Below, piece after piece: positions 23,066 through 33,240 of a stretch of 64,000 nt of DNA. The notes under the pieces were generated by a model that searched no databases, was not told where the DNA came from, and saw only the letters and a program-made list of their open reading frames with translations. Where the stretch lies: contig OZ021724.1 of the NCBI GenBank assembly GCA_963978545.1, forward strand, positions 103,396,023-103,460,022. The letters are read 5' to 3'. This stretch comes from Linyphia triangularis. Taxonomy: Eukaryota; Arthropoda; Arachnida; Araneae; Linyphiidae. Both the position numbers and the translations under genes were made by a program. How positions within the stretch are numbered: the first letter of the stretch is position 1; each line of letters opens with the position of its first letter.

Positions 23066-24105
23066 ATCGAACATAATTTTGAATTTTTTATATTACGTAG
23101 AGAAATGCTAGTAGATTATGCATATACTGTTTTGCCGGGACAGAGATGTCTGAAATTGCGTAAAAATTGACTTTGAATGAGTTCAATTAAGTTCGACAGT
23201 CAAATATGTTATAACTTTTGCCAAATAATGAACATTCTTTTTTTTATGTGGTAACTCACCGCTCTTGAATTTTCAATGAAGCAAGAAGCAGACGGTATTT
23301 ATTCTCTGAGGAAAAATACTTCCATCTTTTAAATATGGGTTAAGTTGGATATAAATATTACGTCACTGATGGTGCAATATTTATTACCAATTTGCTGGAT
23401 TTTAAAGATGGAATTGCACACGGGAAGATAAATCGTCTGTAGTTTTCTTAGTTAAAAATTAAAATGTGGTGGGCTACCAGAAAAAATGACATTTATATTT
23501 TGTCAAGTCATGACGTATTTGACTACTGGATTTAGCAGGGTTCCCACTGTCATTGAAAGTCATTAAAAGTGCTTAATATTTTTGAACTTGTTTTCAAGGC
23601 CTTGAAAGTACTTGAAAATGCTTAGAGGAGCATAAAAGTCCTTGAAAAGGCTTAGAGGTCCTTAAAAGTCCTTAATTTTTGCAGATGTATGCCCAACTGC
23701 ACAATTTTTAAAAATACAACTCAGACTTGATATCCCCGCTTGACCGCCACTTATCCGCACCGTATTGGAATTCTCGGACATATTGTATAATGCATGCTCC
23801 AATTTGTAACTTTTTTGGTAGAATATACATTATTAAATTTATATATATACATGATGCCTGAAAACAAATTTTCAAAGGTCCTTAAAAACATTATTTAGAT
23901 CCTTAAAAAGTCATTGAAAAGTCAGTGATTTTCATTCTGTGATTTGAGTGGGAACCCTGTTTAGTTCAACTCATTTAAAGCCTATTTTTGTACAGTTTCG
24001 GCCATATTTACACCTTCAGACCAATGTAGTTATCATCTAATCATCTCTCTATATCTAGTAACAAAACTCATGTTCGATGGGGTAGTACCTATAGCAGTTG
24101 CCTTT
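23066..24105. mobile_element. Foldback element FB1, old copy c, interrupted
   Basis: Diverged relative of the FB1 copies (shared blocks TCGAACATMATT, CATAACTT-GCCAAATAATGA, AAAATTAAAATG, GACGTATTTG, TTTAGTTCAACTCATT). The left terminus is eroded; the right end CCTTTCGGAC matches CCTCTCGGAC. It is split by a 424-bp insertion at 23536-23959. Higher divergence and the insertion make it the oldest of the three copies. Confidence 0.78.
23536..23959 (+). mobile_element. CAGGG-ended DNA transposon (hAT-like ends, 5-bp TSD)
   Basis: Perfect 13-bp inverted termini CAGGGTTCCCACT lie inside an FB1 copy. The flanking duplication is TTTAG at 23531-23535 and 23960-23964; the other FB1 copies show the single-copy target GGATTTAGTTCAAC. 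The interior is rich in repeated CTTGAAA/CCTTAAAAG words. CAGGG termini suggest hAT, but hAT normally makes 8-bp duplications, so the assignment stays open. Confidence 0.82.
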
Positions 24106-25218
24106 CGGACGATAATACAACAAAGCACATTAACCGTTCACTGAAGTGTGTATTATTCCTCAGTAGAGGCTTTAGCAAAACGCCAATTCTCCTCTGATTG
24201 TAGTGGAACGGCGCCGAATGCTTAATTCCATGCATTAAGTTAGTCAGAGGCTGTGTATCTAGCGCGTCATTTAGTCGCGCGTTTCCTCTAATCCAACAGT
24301 TTAATGATAGCCTTCACTAGCCAAATAGTTGTTGCATCGGGGCTTTTCCTCGCAGGGGCGCACACCATCGCTCTAGACGTCGCCCCACTGTCAGCCCTTA
24401 TGGACAATTGGAGATGTCTCGGCGTAAAAGCCTCTAGTGTGTTATTAGAGTGAGTGGAGTTGCTTTTCGGGATTTTTTTTTGGGTTGGTTATTGTTAGGT
24501 TTGCTTGGAAGAATTTGTTTAAAAACATGTATGGACCAGTTTATCGTGCTAGTTTATTTTTTAGTTGATGCTGAAAAAATTACATTCAATTCAAACAATG
24601 TGACCATGCCATGTTATACAGAAAAATGTAAGTTTTTGTTTTGTTTTGTTTTAGCGTTTATGCCAACGCTTTAAAAGTCGTATAAGGATATTTGGTGAAG
24701 AATAAATTAATTTACAGATTCATTTAGTAAATTTTTTAAAGCATTACTTAACTATTTAGATTTTTGAGAAGGAATGAAATAAAAAAAAAAAAACTTAGAT
24801 CGGTTAAACTATTTAAACTTATTATAAATATTTTTGAAAAATAGGTATAAGAGTAAAATCTTGAAACGAAATGGGGAACACCATCAAAGTAATTTTATTG
24901 TTGGAGTTGGATGAAATATTAAGTAGTTTTCAATCTTTTAAGACAATGTAAGATTTAGCCACATGAAACGCAGTTTTCAATTTGTATGTGCTTTTTTTTA
25001 TGTGAAAAAATTGTAAACGTATGGTATACCAAACTCTTAATTATTGAACAGTTTCATTCTCTTATCAGATTGGACAAGTGACGTTTTTGTGCCTGACCAC
25101 TCCGCATGTTTTCGTTAATAGAGCACGTTGAACAATGGTGAAAGGGGGGGGGGGGCAGGAGGGTTGAGCCAAACAGAAAAAAGAAGGAAATGTTCTTGTT
25201 TAGTTCACGATGTTAAAG
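24106..25218. other. GC-richer island and flanking AT-rich sequence
   Basis: About 24170-24460 is clearly GC- and CpG-richer than its surroundings, without a long open frame and without a relative in the window. A single-copy regulatory element or non-coding exon is possible. The 74-codon frame at 24450-24674 is hydrophobic but unsupported. A G-run lies near 25146-25154. Confidence 0.35.
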
Positions 25219-25222
25219 TTAA

Positions 25223-25830
25223 TATATATACATTAGGAATTGTAAAATTAGACTAAAGTATGCGTTTTTTTTTTTTTTTTTTTTTTTTCAAAATATTCCC
25301 GAATTTATTACCTTTGAAATTATAAAATTTTCTTTCTGAGACTCACATTACTTTTTAAATTAAAGTGGGTTTTGCGAACTTGTTTTGTTTCACATTAATT
25401 AGTGTAGTAAACTTTAAAAGCGTTTTCTGAAGAATGACATTTTGGTGGTATGTGACTTTACGCCAACGGTCATAACTTCATTATAAATGGTTCGATTTAT
25501 AAAATTCTAATTATGTTTTGTAAACAATAGTTGTGAATATGTGTCCGTAAAAAGATCTAATGTATATTGTAATAAACATATTTTTTATTTGTATTTTAGT
25601 CTTAAATTTTTGTTTAAAACTATGTATTTTCCCCCTTTTCTTTAATTAAAAACTTATAATTGAATAAAGATTGAAGCTAAATTCACCATTCTCTATGGAA
25701 ACATGTATCAATATAATATCTTTTATACGCATTAAAAATCATACCACTAAGTTAATTACAAGTTTATTAATGCCCGTTTGAATAACGTCTTACTAAGTTT
25801 TTTTAATTGCTATTAGCTAATTAAAAACAT
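25223..25830 (+). mobile_element. GGTATAC-family MITE, copy 2, degenerate
   Basis: TTAA at 25219-25222 is followed by a mutated terminus (TATATATACATTAGGAA instead of GGTATACATATACATTAGG). About 600 bp then aligns with copy 1, including GCGTTTTCTGAAGAATGACA. It contains a T homopolymer (about 25267-25288). The right end is lost near 25830. Confidence 0.82.
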
Positions 25831-26576
25831 AAAAAAGCCTAAAAGTTGCACCATAGTAACCCGATGAACGAATATACACAATCTTTTACAATATCTATAG
25901 ATTATTTCTGTATGAAATTGTTCTTTCAAGGTATTTTAAATGTATTAAACGGGAATATAAATACAATTGGTTTGACACTACTTTTTTTTGCGAGTGCTTT
26001 ATGAATTTAGTGGTTTTACTAGCGTTACATGTTTTATATATTCAACTGATTTTTGAGGGTAGAATTGAAAGTTTGTGATATTATTAAAGATACCTCTGTA
26101 CTATTTTGAGCTGAACAAATATTTTTACGCAACAACTAAAAACTTTAACAATCAACTATGAATATGATATTTCTACCAACTATTTGCTACCAATACAAAG
26201 AAATGAGGAAACAATTTGTCTTTTGTAAGAAATGCAGTAAGTCACTTGTAAGAATTGAAGTACATAAGTTCTACTTCAAACACTGTTCTTATTCTGTGCA
26301 ACATGTTCAAATGCTATATACAAACAGACCTACATTCAAAAGCTCCAGCAATCTCTTAATTCCGAATTTCGAACGTTGTCATTAAATGGGAATTAAGATA
26401 AGAGACCTCAGAACACGTCATCGTTGCCTCAGGGAGGGTGCAATCTAAGGGAAATTCAAAGAAGAAAAAAATTCGGATGTTTGCAGAATTGCCAATTCCT
26501 TCATTTTTGGTCACAATTAAAAGATAGAGTTCATTTTGTTCACTTAGGCGTAAAAAGTGGGAATAAATCTCTATCA
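25831..26576. other. No feature supported
   Basis: AT-rich with a 75-codon frame at 26158-26385 (Cys- and Lys-containing) and overlapping frames on both strands around 26356-26624. None shows a known domain, and the later ones run into the mariner element. Confidence 0.4.
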
Positions 26577-26578
26577 TA

Positions 26579-27193
26579 CAGGGTGTCTACTGTAAAATGT
26601 TGGACACATTTTGATGTAAAATAATTCATAAAATAAGGAAGATAAATTTAAATTGATAACACTAATGGTTAGATAGACACAAAAACTTTTATGGCCTTTG
26701 TCAATGGACTTTCTCATGTCCGCTGTTCGTCGCATGGATAATATCAAGGCTGTAGTCAATTTCGCGCCAGCTGCGGGCAAGCATGTTGGCATCCACAGAT
26801 GTTATTGCGGCTGTAATCCTGTCCTTTTAAGTCATCAACATTCGACACTTTCCTCTTGTAAACGATGTCCTTTACGAATCGCCAAAGGAAAAGTCCAGTG
26901 GCGTTATATCAGGTGATGCGGATGGCCAAGAGAGAAAAACATACAATTAATAACGCTCTCAGACGATATTTACAAAAGAAACAAGAAAAACATAAAATTA
27001 ATTACGCGGGTCGACGATATTTATAAAAGAAATGATATTCGCAAAGTAAAAGGAAATTTTCTATGGAAACGTTCACTATAAATAAAAATTTATGAGATAT
27101 TCTATGTATAAATGCCATAAGTGTGTTTTTAATTTTCATTATTTTATGAATTATTCAACATTAAAAAGTGTCTAATATTTTAAAGACACCCTG
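26579..27193 (-). mobile_element. Tc1/mariner-type internally deleted element, copy B
   Basis: Termini CAGGGTGTCTACTGTAAAATG and CACCCTG are inverted, with TA at 26577-26578 and 27194-27195. Length is 615 bp. It matches copy A (1098-2396) across the same internal deletion but lacks the nested MITE. It keeps only the transposase C-terminus and untranslated ends, so it cannot move by itself. Confidence 0.92.
26700..26932 (-). pseudogene. Mariner-type transposase, C-terminal fragment
   Basis: On the minus strand the frame starts with WPSASPDITPLDF, the degenerate third catalytic Asp block (WPPRSPD in copy A), followed by a +1/-1 shift. It continues as FVKDIVYKRKVSNVDDLKG and, after another shift, ITAAITSVDANMLARSWREI and LDIIHATN. 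This is the usual tail of arthropod mariner-like transposases, where the last segment is a WREIDYRLD-type helix before the stop. The N-terminal DNA-binding domain and the first two catalytic Asp residues are deleted, and at least two frameshifts are present. It is a dead relic. Confidence 0.85.
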
Positions 27194-27195
27194 TA

Positions 27196-29690
27196 TTAAT
27201 TTTTTGAAGTTCTTTAGAATTTTTTTAATTTGTTTCTACATTCTTTGTGTTTTACGTCTTGTCTTAAATGTTACCGACTGAATCTTACATCCTTACCTTT
27301 ATTCGATATTACTTGTTCTTGACCAGGTCATCCAAATTAAGCAATCCTTTTGCAGTTTTCTTGCTCACTTAAACAAATAAAAACATCAACACACAGTTAT
27401 AAATACAATGTGTATACTTTTTTCATCATTTTTAGAAGTTATACTTTCATAAACTAATAAAATTTTATGTGGCCAAAAATGATGCCTACCTGAAAATCAT
27501 TTGCGAAACTTCAAAATTTGTGTCAATGATGGTTCAACATTTGTGTCTGCTAGGAAAGGATAAGTGAAGGTTGGATGATCAGAAGAACTTCTTGAAGAAT
27601 ATTAAATTTCTTTTGGTGATCCAAAACCTTTGCATCAATCAAGCAGAAATAAATCGTTTGGCATTCCCGCCGGGGAGACCTCCTGTTTCAGTTACAGTTT
27701 CCATTTGAGAGAGTGCGGTGGCAATGACGTTAACAAGTTGCATCCGACTTTTTGAAAGCAATGATTTTAAGGCGAATCAAAAGGAAAGGATTGGTTCCTG
27801 AATTTTGAGTTTGCATTAAGTGATATGTCAAGATATCCGTACTTGTGTGTGTGTAGCTTTTAAACAAATTTCAAAGCTTTAGCAAGTATCTCTAAGCTTT
27901 GGGCTTCTCTGTCTTGCAATTCCTTTGAGATATATTTGGTAAATGAAATTCCAATAGTTGATATTCAATGATTTGAAACAAAATTTCTATTTTTAAAACA
28001 TAATATTGAGGAAATGGTTTTAAATTGAAGTGAAAGCAATAGCACTCCACTTTAGAGCAAGTTGTTGTAAAAGTAATTGCTCTATCTATTTATTTCTCAA
28101 GATGATATATCTACCGAACTAACTAACAAAATATATGTAAATTTTTGAAAACTTCATTTATTGAAATTTCCCACACGATATCTCTAGCTAGAAGTATTAA
28201 CAATTTTTAAACTTCTAGAATAAAAAATTGTATCAGCATCATGTTTATCTTTAAAATATAAATTTTTTCATTTAGGAAATAAAGCGAGTCCTATTTCAAA
28301 ATAGAATAATACAAGAAACATATTCATTCAGATATCAAGTTTTCTCTCTTCGATTAGAAAAATATCCTCTATTTTCTGGTCACTCTCTTAAACATTTTAT
28401 ATTATAATTTTATTCTGTAAAAACTAAAACATAATAGGAATTTATATAAATTTTGTACCTGTGATAAAAAATTGTACTTTCTTCATTTAATATTTTTTAG
28501 CTTCTGTTTCTGTGTTGTTTTGTGTGTGTTGTACATTTATACAGACCATTTATGATATTTATTTATGAAATAAAATGCTCTTTAGTTTGTAATACTTTTT
28601 AAAAATAAAATTGCAAACAAAAAAGCGCTTTCTATTGCAAGCGAATCTTTTAAATATGGATGTTTGCTTACAATTTCTTCGTAGAAATTTTATTTCTGCC
28701 TTGATAATTTGTGTACACTTGTACTTCGAAACTAGAAATAGGTCACTATATCTACATGGAATTTTCAACCCTACCCATTTCTCTTTCTAATCCTTAAATT
28801 ATAACTAAAAACTACTGGGTAACTGGAACCAATTTAACTACTGGATTCTTTTCTAGAATTGTTTTTGAGTAATCCATATTATCAGGAACATAATTTAATT
28901 CCGTTATGTTTTGCAAATGTGGAATCTGAGATATCTGGTGAATTAGGGTAAACTCATAATTTTCAAGGTACTTAACTAGTTTGAATCTGGTTGAATCGGG
29001 CTGTGCCAGTCAACAGCTATTTAATACCATGATATTCAGGGCACTTCAACTAGTTAAGTTTGTACGGTTCCAGCTGTTTATGCCACTATGATATGCTTAT
29101 CATAGCCAAATAAATACATGTCTTGATTTTAGACAACGATAAGACTAAGAGGTCGAAACTTTTTTGCGTATACCACTTTCCGCCAACGAGAAAATGAAGC
29201 CATGAAATAGTTCGTGTGTTCACAAACTTAAAACTATAAATAACAACATCTCTATTTGGCATTTTCTTGATTTATTTGAAGGCAGAAGACAATCACGATA
29301 AAAGACAAGAAATTAATTCAGTATTTATTTACAATAAATCCATGTTGACCCTATGTGCTGGTTAGGGTCTAGGGTCGCATCATGATCTAATCTGAAGTTC
29401 TGTTTCGGCCTCAAACGCTCAGCAATGGTGTGAGTTCCCAATACGCAGCTCAGATGGAAAGTGCTGACATAAAGAAATTAAAAGTGGGATAGTTATTGAA
29501 TGAAACTGATAATCAAAAGGAGATTAAAATGGAAGACGTGATCTGAAAGGAAAAATTAAATTAAAAGGCGATACTAAAATAGATTGTCATTACATACGTC
29601 TGAAAAAAAAAAAAAGCCTTAGAAAAATATCATCTATAAGAATAATTTCTTTGAGTAATTTCATACATCTAGACGATTTATTATCACATT
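27196..29690. other. AT-rich, no gene supported
   Basis: Mostly AT-rich. Less AT-rich patches at 27650-27800 and 28980-29220 have no motif I can name. The minus-strand 69-codon frame at 28559-28768 is Lys/Phe-rich and typical of AT-rich noise. An A run lies near 29605-29616. Confidence 0.45.
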
Positions 29691-29747
29691 ATCTGAGACC
29701 CATCAGGTCGAAACTATAGGTATTCACAACAGTTTCGAAGACGACAT

Positions 29748-30011
29748 TCAACAGTTTCGGCCGTTCAATAACCGCCTTTGGCTAACACTAGGGAAGTGCC
29801 CCTGTTGTTCGACTTGTTGACCGACCATACAGCCACTTGCGAACTGAGTGAGTGGCACTGTTGTCCTGTAAGTGCCCTGGAGCCTCTTATTTGGTGAAAT
29901 TGACTGGTCATGCGTTGCACAGTTGCATTTTGGTCGTGATGGGAATTGCCCGTTAAAGTCTTGAAGCTTATGAATGGGGAATACGTGAGATGGGAATGGC
30001 GTTTGTTGCAT
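29748..30011 (-). other. Unrecognised 87-codon open frame
   Basis: A minus-strand frame in a locally GC-richer segment (about 29700-30020). Its predicted composition is balanced (Gln, Pro, Ser, His, four Cys), unlike the Lys/Phe/Ile-rich noise elsewhere, and no relative is seen in the window. No signal peptide, membrane segment or domain is recognised. It could be part of an exon, a decayed retroelement fragment or chance. I keep it only because its composition differs from the background. Confidence 0.2.
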
Positions 30012-30279
30012 TGTAAGTGGTTTAATTTTAACGCCCTCGAGTAGATAATAAGACTCGATTTAATACTAGCTCAGTTGTTGCTTTCGATACGATAGTATTT
30101 GGAATCAATGAGGAAGATGGGAAGACTCATTTTAATGCTGTTACAAAAATTGAATGTGTATATTTGTAAATTATGAGGTATTTATTTTAAAGTTCTGTTT
30201 TCTCTTATTTTATTCTGTATATCATCGTAAATGGTGACGTATTACTTCTAAAGTTATATTTTATTTTATTACCCTAGCC

Positions 30280-30970
30280 TTAAGCCCAAGGATATTGTGT
30301 TCATTTGGTCAGAAGTGTGTTCCGTTCGCACTTTTCAAAGGTATGGCAAAAAAAAAAAAAAAAAAAAAGACTTCAATCAACGTCAGCCGCTGCCGGTTAC
30401 CGATGAAGGAAGTTGGATGAACAAGTTTGGGCGTAGCAATACGCTGGTCGTACCGTTTAAAATTTTCCTACTGCAAGTTCCATACTGACTGCTTTTTTCA
30501 TGGTGAAAGGACCAAACGGCACTTCGCTGGTCATTTTGTTAAAACTTTTCATACTGCTAGTTACTTACTGACTGCTTTTTCATTGTTAAAGGACCAAACG
30601 GCACTACACTGGTCGTATTGTTGAAACTTTTCATTGGTCATAGGGTAAACCGCACTACGCTCTGCAGATCTGTTATTAATCAAGATAGCTATTGCATGTT
30701 GGATGTCATAGAAGAGTTGAGCATGTTGGTGGTACCGAGTGTACCGTCTGTGGTACCATTTCCGGTTTGTCATTTTTAAAGATAGCTATGGCATGTTGAG
30801 GTATCGTTGAACCAGTCTTGAAATATCATGATTGTTGGTGGTACCGAGTGTACCGTCAATGGTATCATTTCCGGTTTGTCAATTTTTAAGATATCTATAA
30901 CATGCTAGGTGTTCCACTAAGCTACAGCCCAAGGGTAATGTTTTCAATTGGTCAAATGTGTGACCCGGTG
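30280..30970. repeat. Complex direct-repeat region (~84-bp and ~100-bp units)
   Basis: Three degenerate units near 30440-30640 repeat at about 84 bp (CGCTGGTCRTAYYG; ACTGACTGCTTTTT; AAAGGACCAAACGGCACT). They are followed by units at about 98-108 bp near 30680-30910 (AAGATAGCTATNGCATG; GGTGGTACCGAGTGTACCGT; ATTTCCGGTTTGTCA). The region is bracketed by related ~40-bp segments beginning AGCCCAAGG at about 30283 and 30925. An A run lies near 30350-30368. Confidence 0.75.
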
Positions 30971-31039
30971 TCCTCCCTACTTAATGTTTAGACATGCACA
31001 GGAAAGGCATTGTGTTGGCATGCGCCTGCCCCGCCTGCT

Positions 31040-31080
31040 TCTATAAAAAGAGATAAAGTATGCTGATGTTGTTCGGTTGT
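31040..31080 (+). promoter_or_regulatory. TATA-like core promoter motif after repeats
   Basis: TTCTATAAAAAGAG follows a short GC-rich segment (GCGCCTGCCCCGCCTGC), the layout of an LTR or gene core promoter. No transcript body can be assigned. Direct repeats upstream of a TATA box resemble a retroelement U3 region, but matching LTR ends were not found. Confidence 0.3.
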
Positions 31081-31655
31081 ATTGATGTTTTGTAAAACTT
31101 TAATTAAAAAAATGATCTTGAAACAGGCTTGGATTTAAAGCCCAGGACAAACTGTACATCGACACAAAATCAATTACTATGTTTTTTTTGTATTTTTTTT
31201 TTTTTTTTTTTGTATAAATATGCACATTGTGCAAGACTTTTTTCTTTTATATTAACAATTTCTGTTGATTTCAAAACTTCTTGTACTCGCTTTCTCATTG
31301 AGAAAACGTTAAAAATGAAGAAAACAATACTCTGAAGCAATTAGAACGCAATAATTTCTTCATTACATACATCATTTCATGAAAATTTAAACTGGTGAGA
31401 TCATAACTGATAAATTCTGTTTTCATTTAATATTCAATTAATCCTTGATGAATTCTTTGTTTGTCATTAACTCTTTTTTTTTTTTTTTTGCATTTAAGCT
31501 TTTGCCAGAACTTCAGTGGTCTATTCTCAACAGAAAAAAACACTTGAACTTTTTTAATTTGTTAACAGCGATAATACAAGTTACAAAAAGGTTGCAACAC
31601 CTAAATCAATCGGGAAATTTCGAGGCATTTCCATCAGGTGGTTTGTTGGCTGTAT
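31081..31655. other. AT-rich with T homopolymers
   Basis: T runs near 31192-31210 and 31477-31489 give short Phe-rich frames, which are noise. No gene supported. Confidence 0.5.
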
Positions 31656-31659
31656 TTTT

Positions 31660-31937
31660 CTAAAAATTTCTGCCACGAGCCTATAAAAAAGAAAGGATCG
31701 ATGGAATTTTGGACCAGTATTGGACAATGCTTAGAAAGTATCGGAAACTTTTTCTACTTTCTCTGTGCCTGAATTATCGCTGTGTTTGAAGTTGTACGTA
31801 CCGAAGCTTGTATTGAAGATCGAGAGCAATTGTTCTGTTGTTCGGAGAAGTTTTTTTGAGCTTTAGGAGGAAGAATAAATTATAGTTTTTATTTAGTAGA
31901 AACTACGTCATCATATCCTCAGAGAAAAATTCGCAAC
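31660..31937 (+). mobile_element. Possible LTR 3-prime half (TATA box, AATAAA, CAACA end)
   Basis: A GCCTATAAAAAAG TATA-like motif is followed about 190 bp later by AATAAA, and the segment then ends in TTCGCAACA near 31936. The order resembles the U3/R/U5 layout of the solo LTRs here, but the sequence is different and no left end or TSD could be fixed. Confidence 0.35.
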
Positions 31938-32679
31938 AATACTAATTGAAATACTGTGTGTTTTTTCTTAATGCGACATTTTTGTGATAAAGATAGGAAG
32001 GTTAGTTTAAATACTCTTTGTCTTGCTGTATATAATATGATCTATTATTATGATCAAATGGAGAGACGGAAATAGTAATTTTAATACCAGCGGCGAGTAT
32101 GCCTTTCATGCGGTGTTGGATAGAATATGAATATCTTTACATGTTCTTGATTTAGCATATCAAGTTTAATTTATGCTGCCGTTAGTAAAGATTTTCAGAA
32201 ATATATAAAAAAAGAAATTTAAACATAAATTTAACTGACAAAGAATTTAAATGAATGTTTACTGGCTTATACTTTTCCTAAAATGTAATTTTCTTAAATT
32301 GTAAAAACATTATAACTTATAAATATGTTGATATTTATCGGTGTTTATTGGTTTTAATTGTGATATTGCGATACATTTGAATAAAATATTTAAGCCTCTG
32401 ATTCATCAAACTTTGAATAGTATTGAATCTTATGGAAGAAAAATTGAATTGAAAAAAAATTACAATTAATCCCTAAATAAGAATAACTACACCCATATTC
32501 GTATATATAATTGATAAGTGCATGTATTTAGTTCTATCAACTTCTTGCTGATTAATTCTGTTCAGCTTCTTACTAGTGTTGCTTTTCCGGAAGTAAGACA
32601 GTTGTTTAGGTAACACAATTTCATTCGGCGCTTGAAGATGAACTATACATACAAATGCAAAACAATTACAAAATTAAAG
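31938..32679. other. AT-rich, no feature seen
   Basis: AT-rich; no repeat, hairpin or supported frame. Confidence 0.5.
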
Positions 32680-33240
32680 TGAAGTAAAGTGATGTTGTAA
32701 AATGAAGTAAAATTAAATATATTTAAGTAAAAATGAAGCACAGTGAAGCGAAGCGAAGTTAATTAAAGCGGGAAGTGAAGTAAAGTGTGAAGTGAAATAA
32801 AGAGAGAAATGAAGTAAAGTGAAGTGTAGTAAAGTGAAATAAAGTCAAATGAATCACATTGAAGAGAAGCGAAAAGAATTAAGGTAGGAAGTGAAGTAAA
32901 GTGTGAAGTGAAGTAAAGAGTGAAATGAAGCACAGTAAAGTGAAGAGTAATTAAAGTAGGAAGTGAAGTATAATGTGATGTGAAGTAAAGAGTAAAATGA
33001 AGTAAAGTAGGAAGTGGAGTATAGTGTGAAGTGAAGTAAAGAGTGAAATGAATTAAAGTAGGAAGTGAAGTAAAGTGTGAAGTGAAGTAAAGAGTGAAAT
33101 GAATTAAAGTAGGAAGTAAAGTAAAGTGTGAAGTGAAGCAAAGAGTGAAGCGAAGCGAAATGAATTAAAGATGGAAGTGAAGTAAAGTGTGAAGTGAAGT
33201 AAAGAGTGATATGAAGTGAAGTGAAATAGTGAAGTAAATT
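32680..33240. repeat. Purine-skewed GAAGTAAAGT satellite
   Basis: About 560 bp built from ~10-bp GTGAAGTAAA-like words, arranged in part as ~51-bp super-units (GGAAGTG starts at 32959, 33010, 33061, 33112). The plus strand is nearly free of C. The minus-strand frames of 95 and 61 codons (Ser/Leu/Phe/Thr/His-rich) are translations of the repeat, not genes. Confidence 0.95.
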
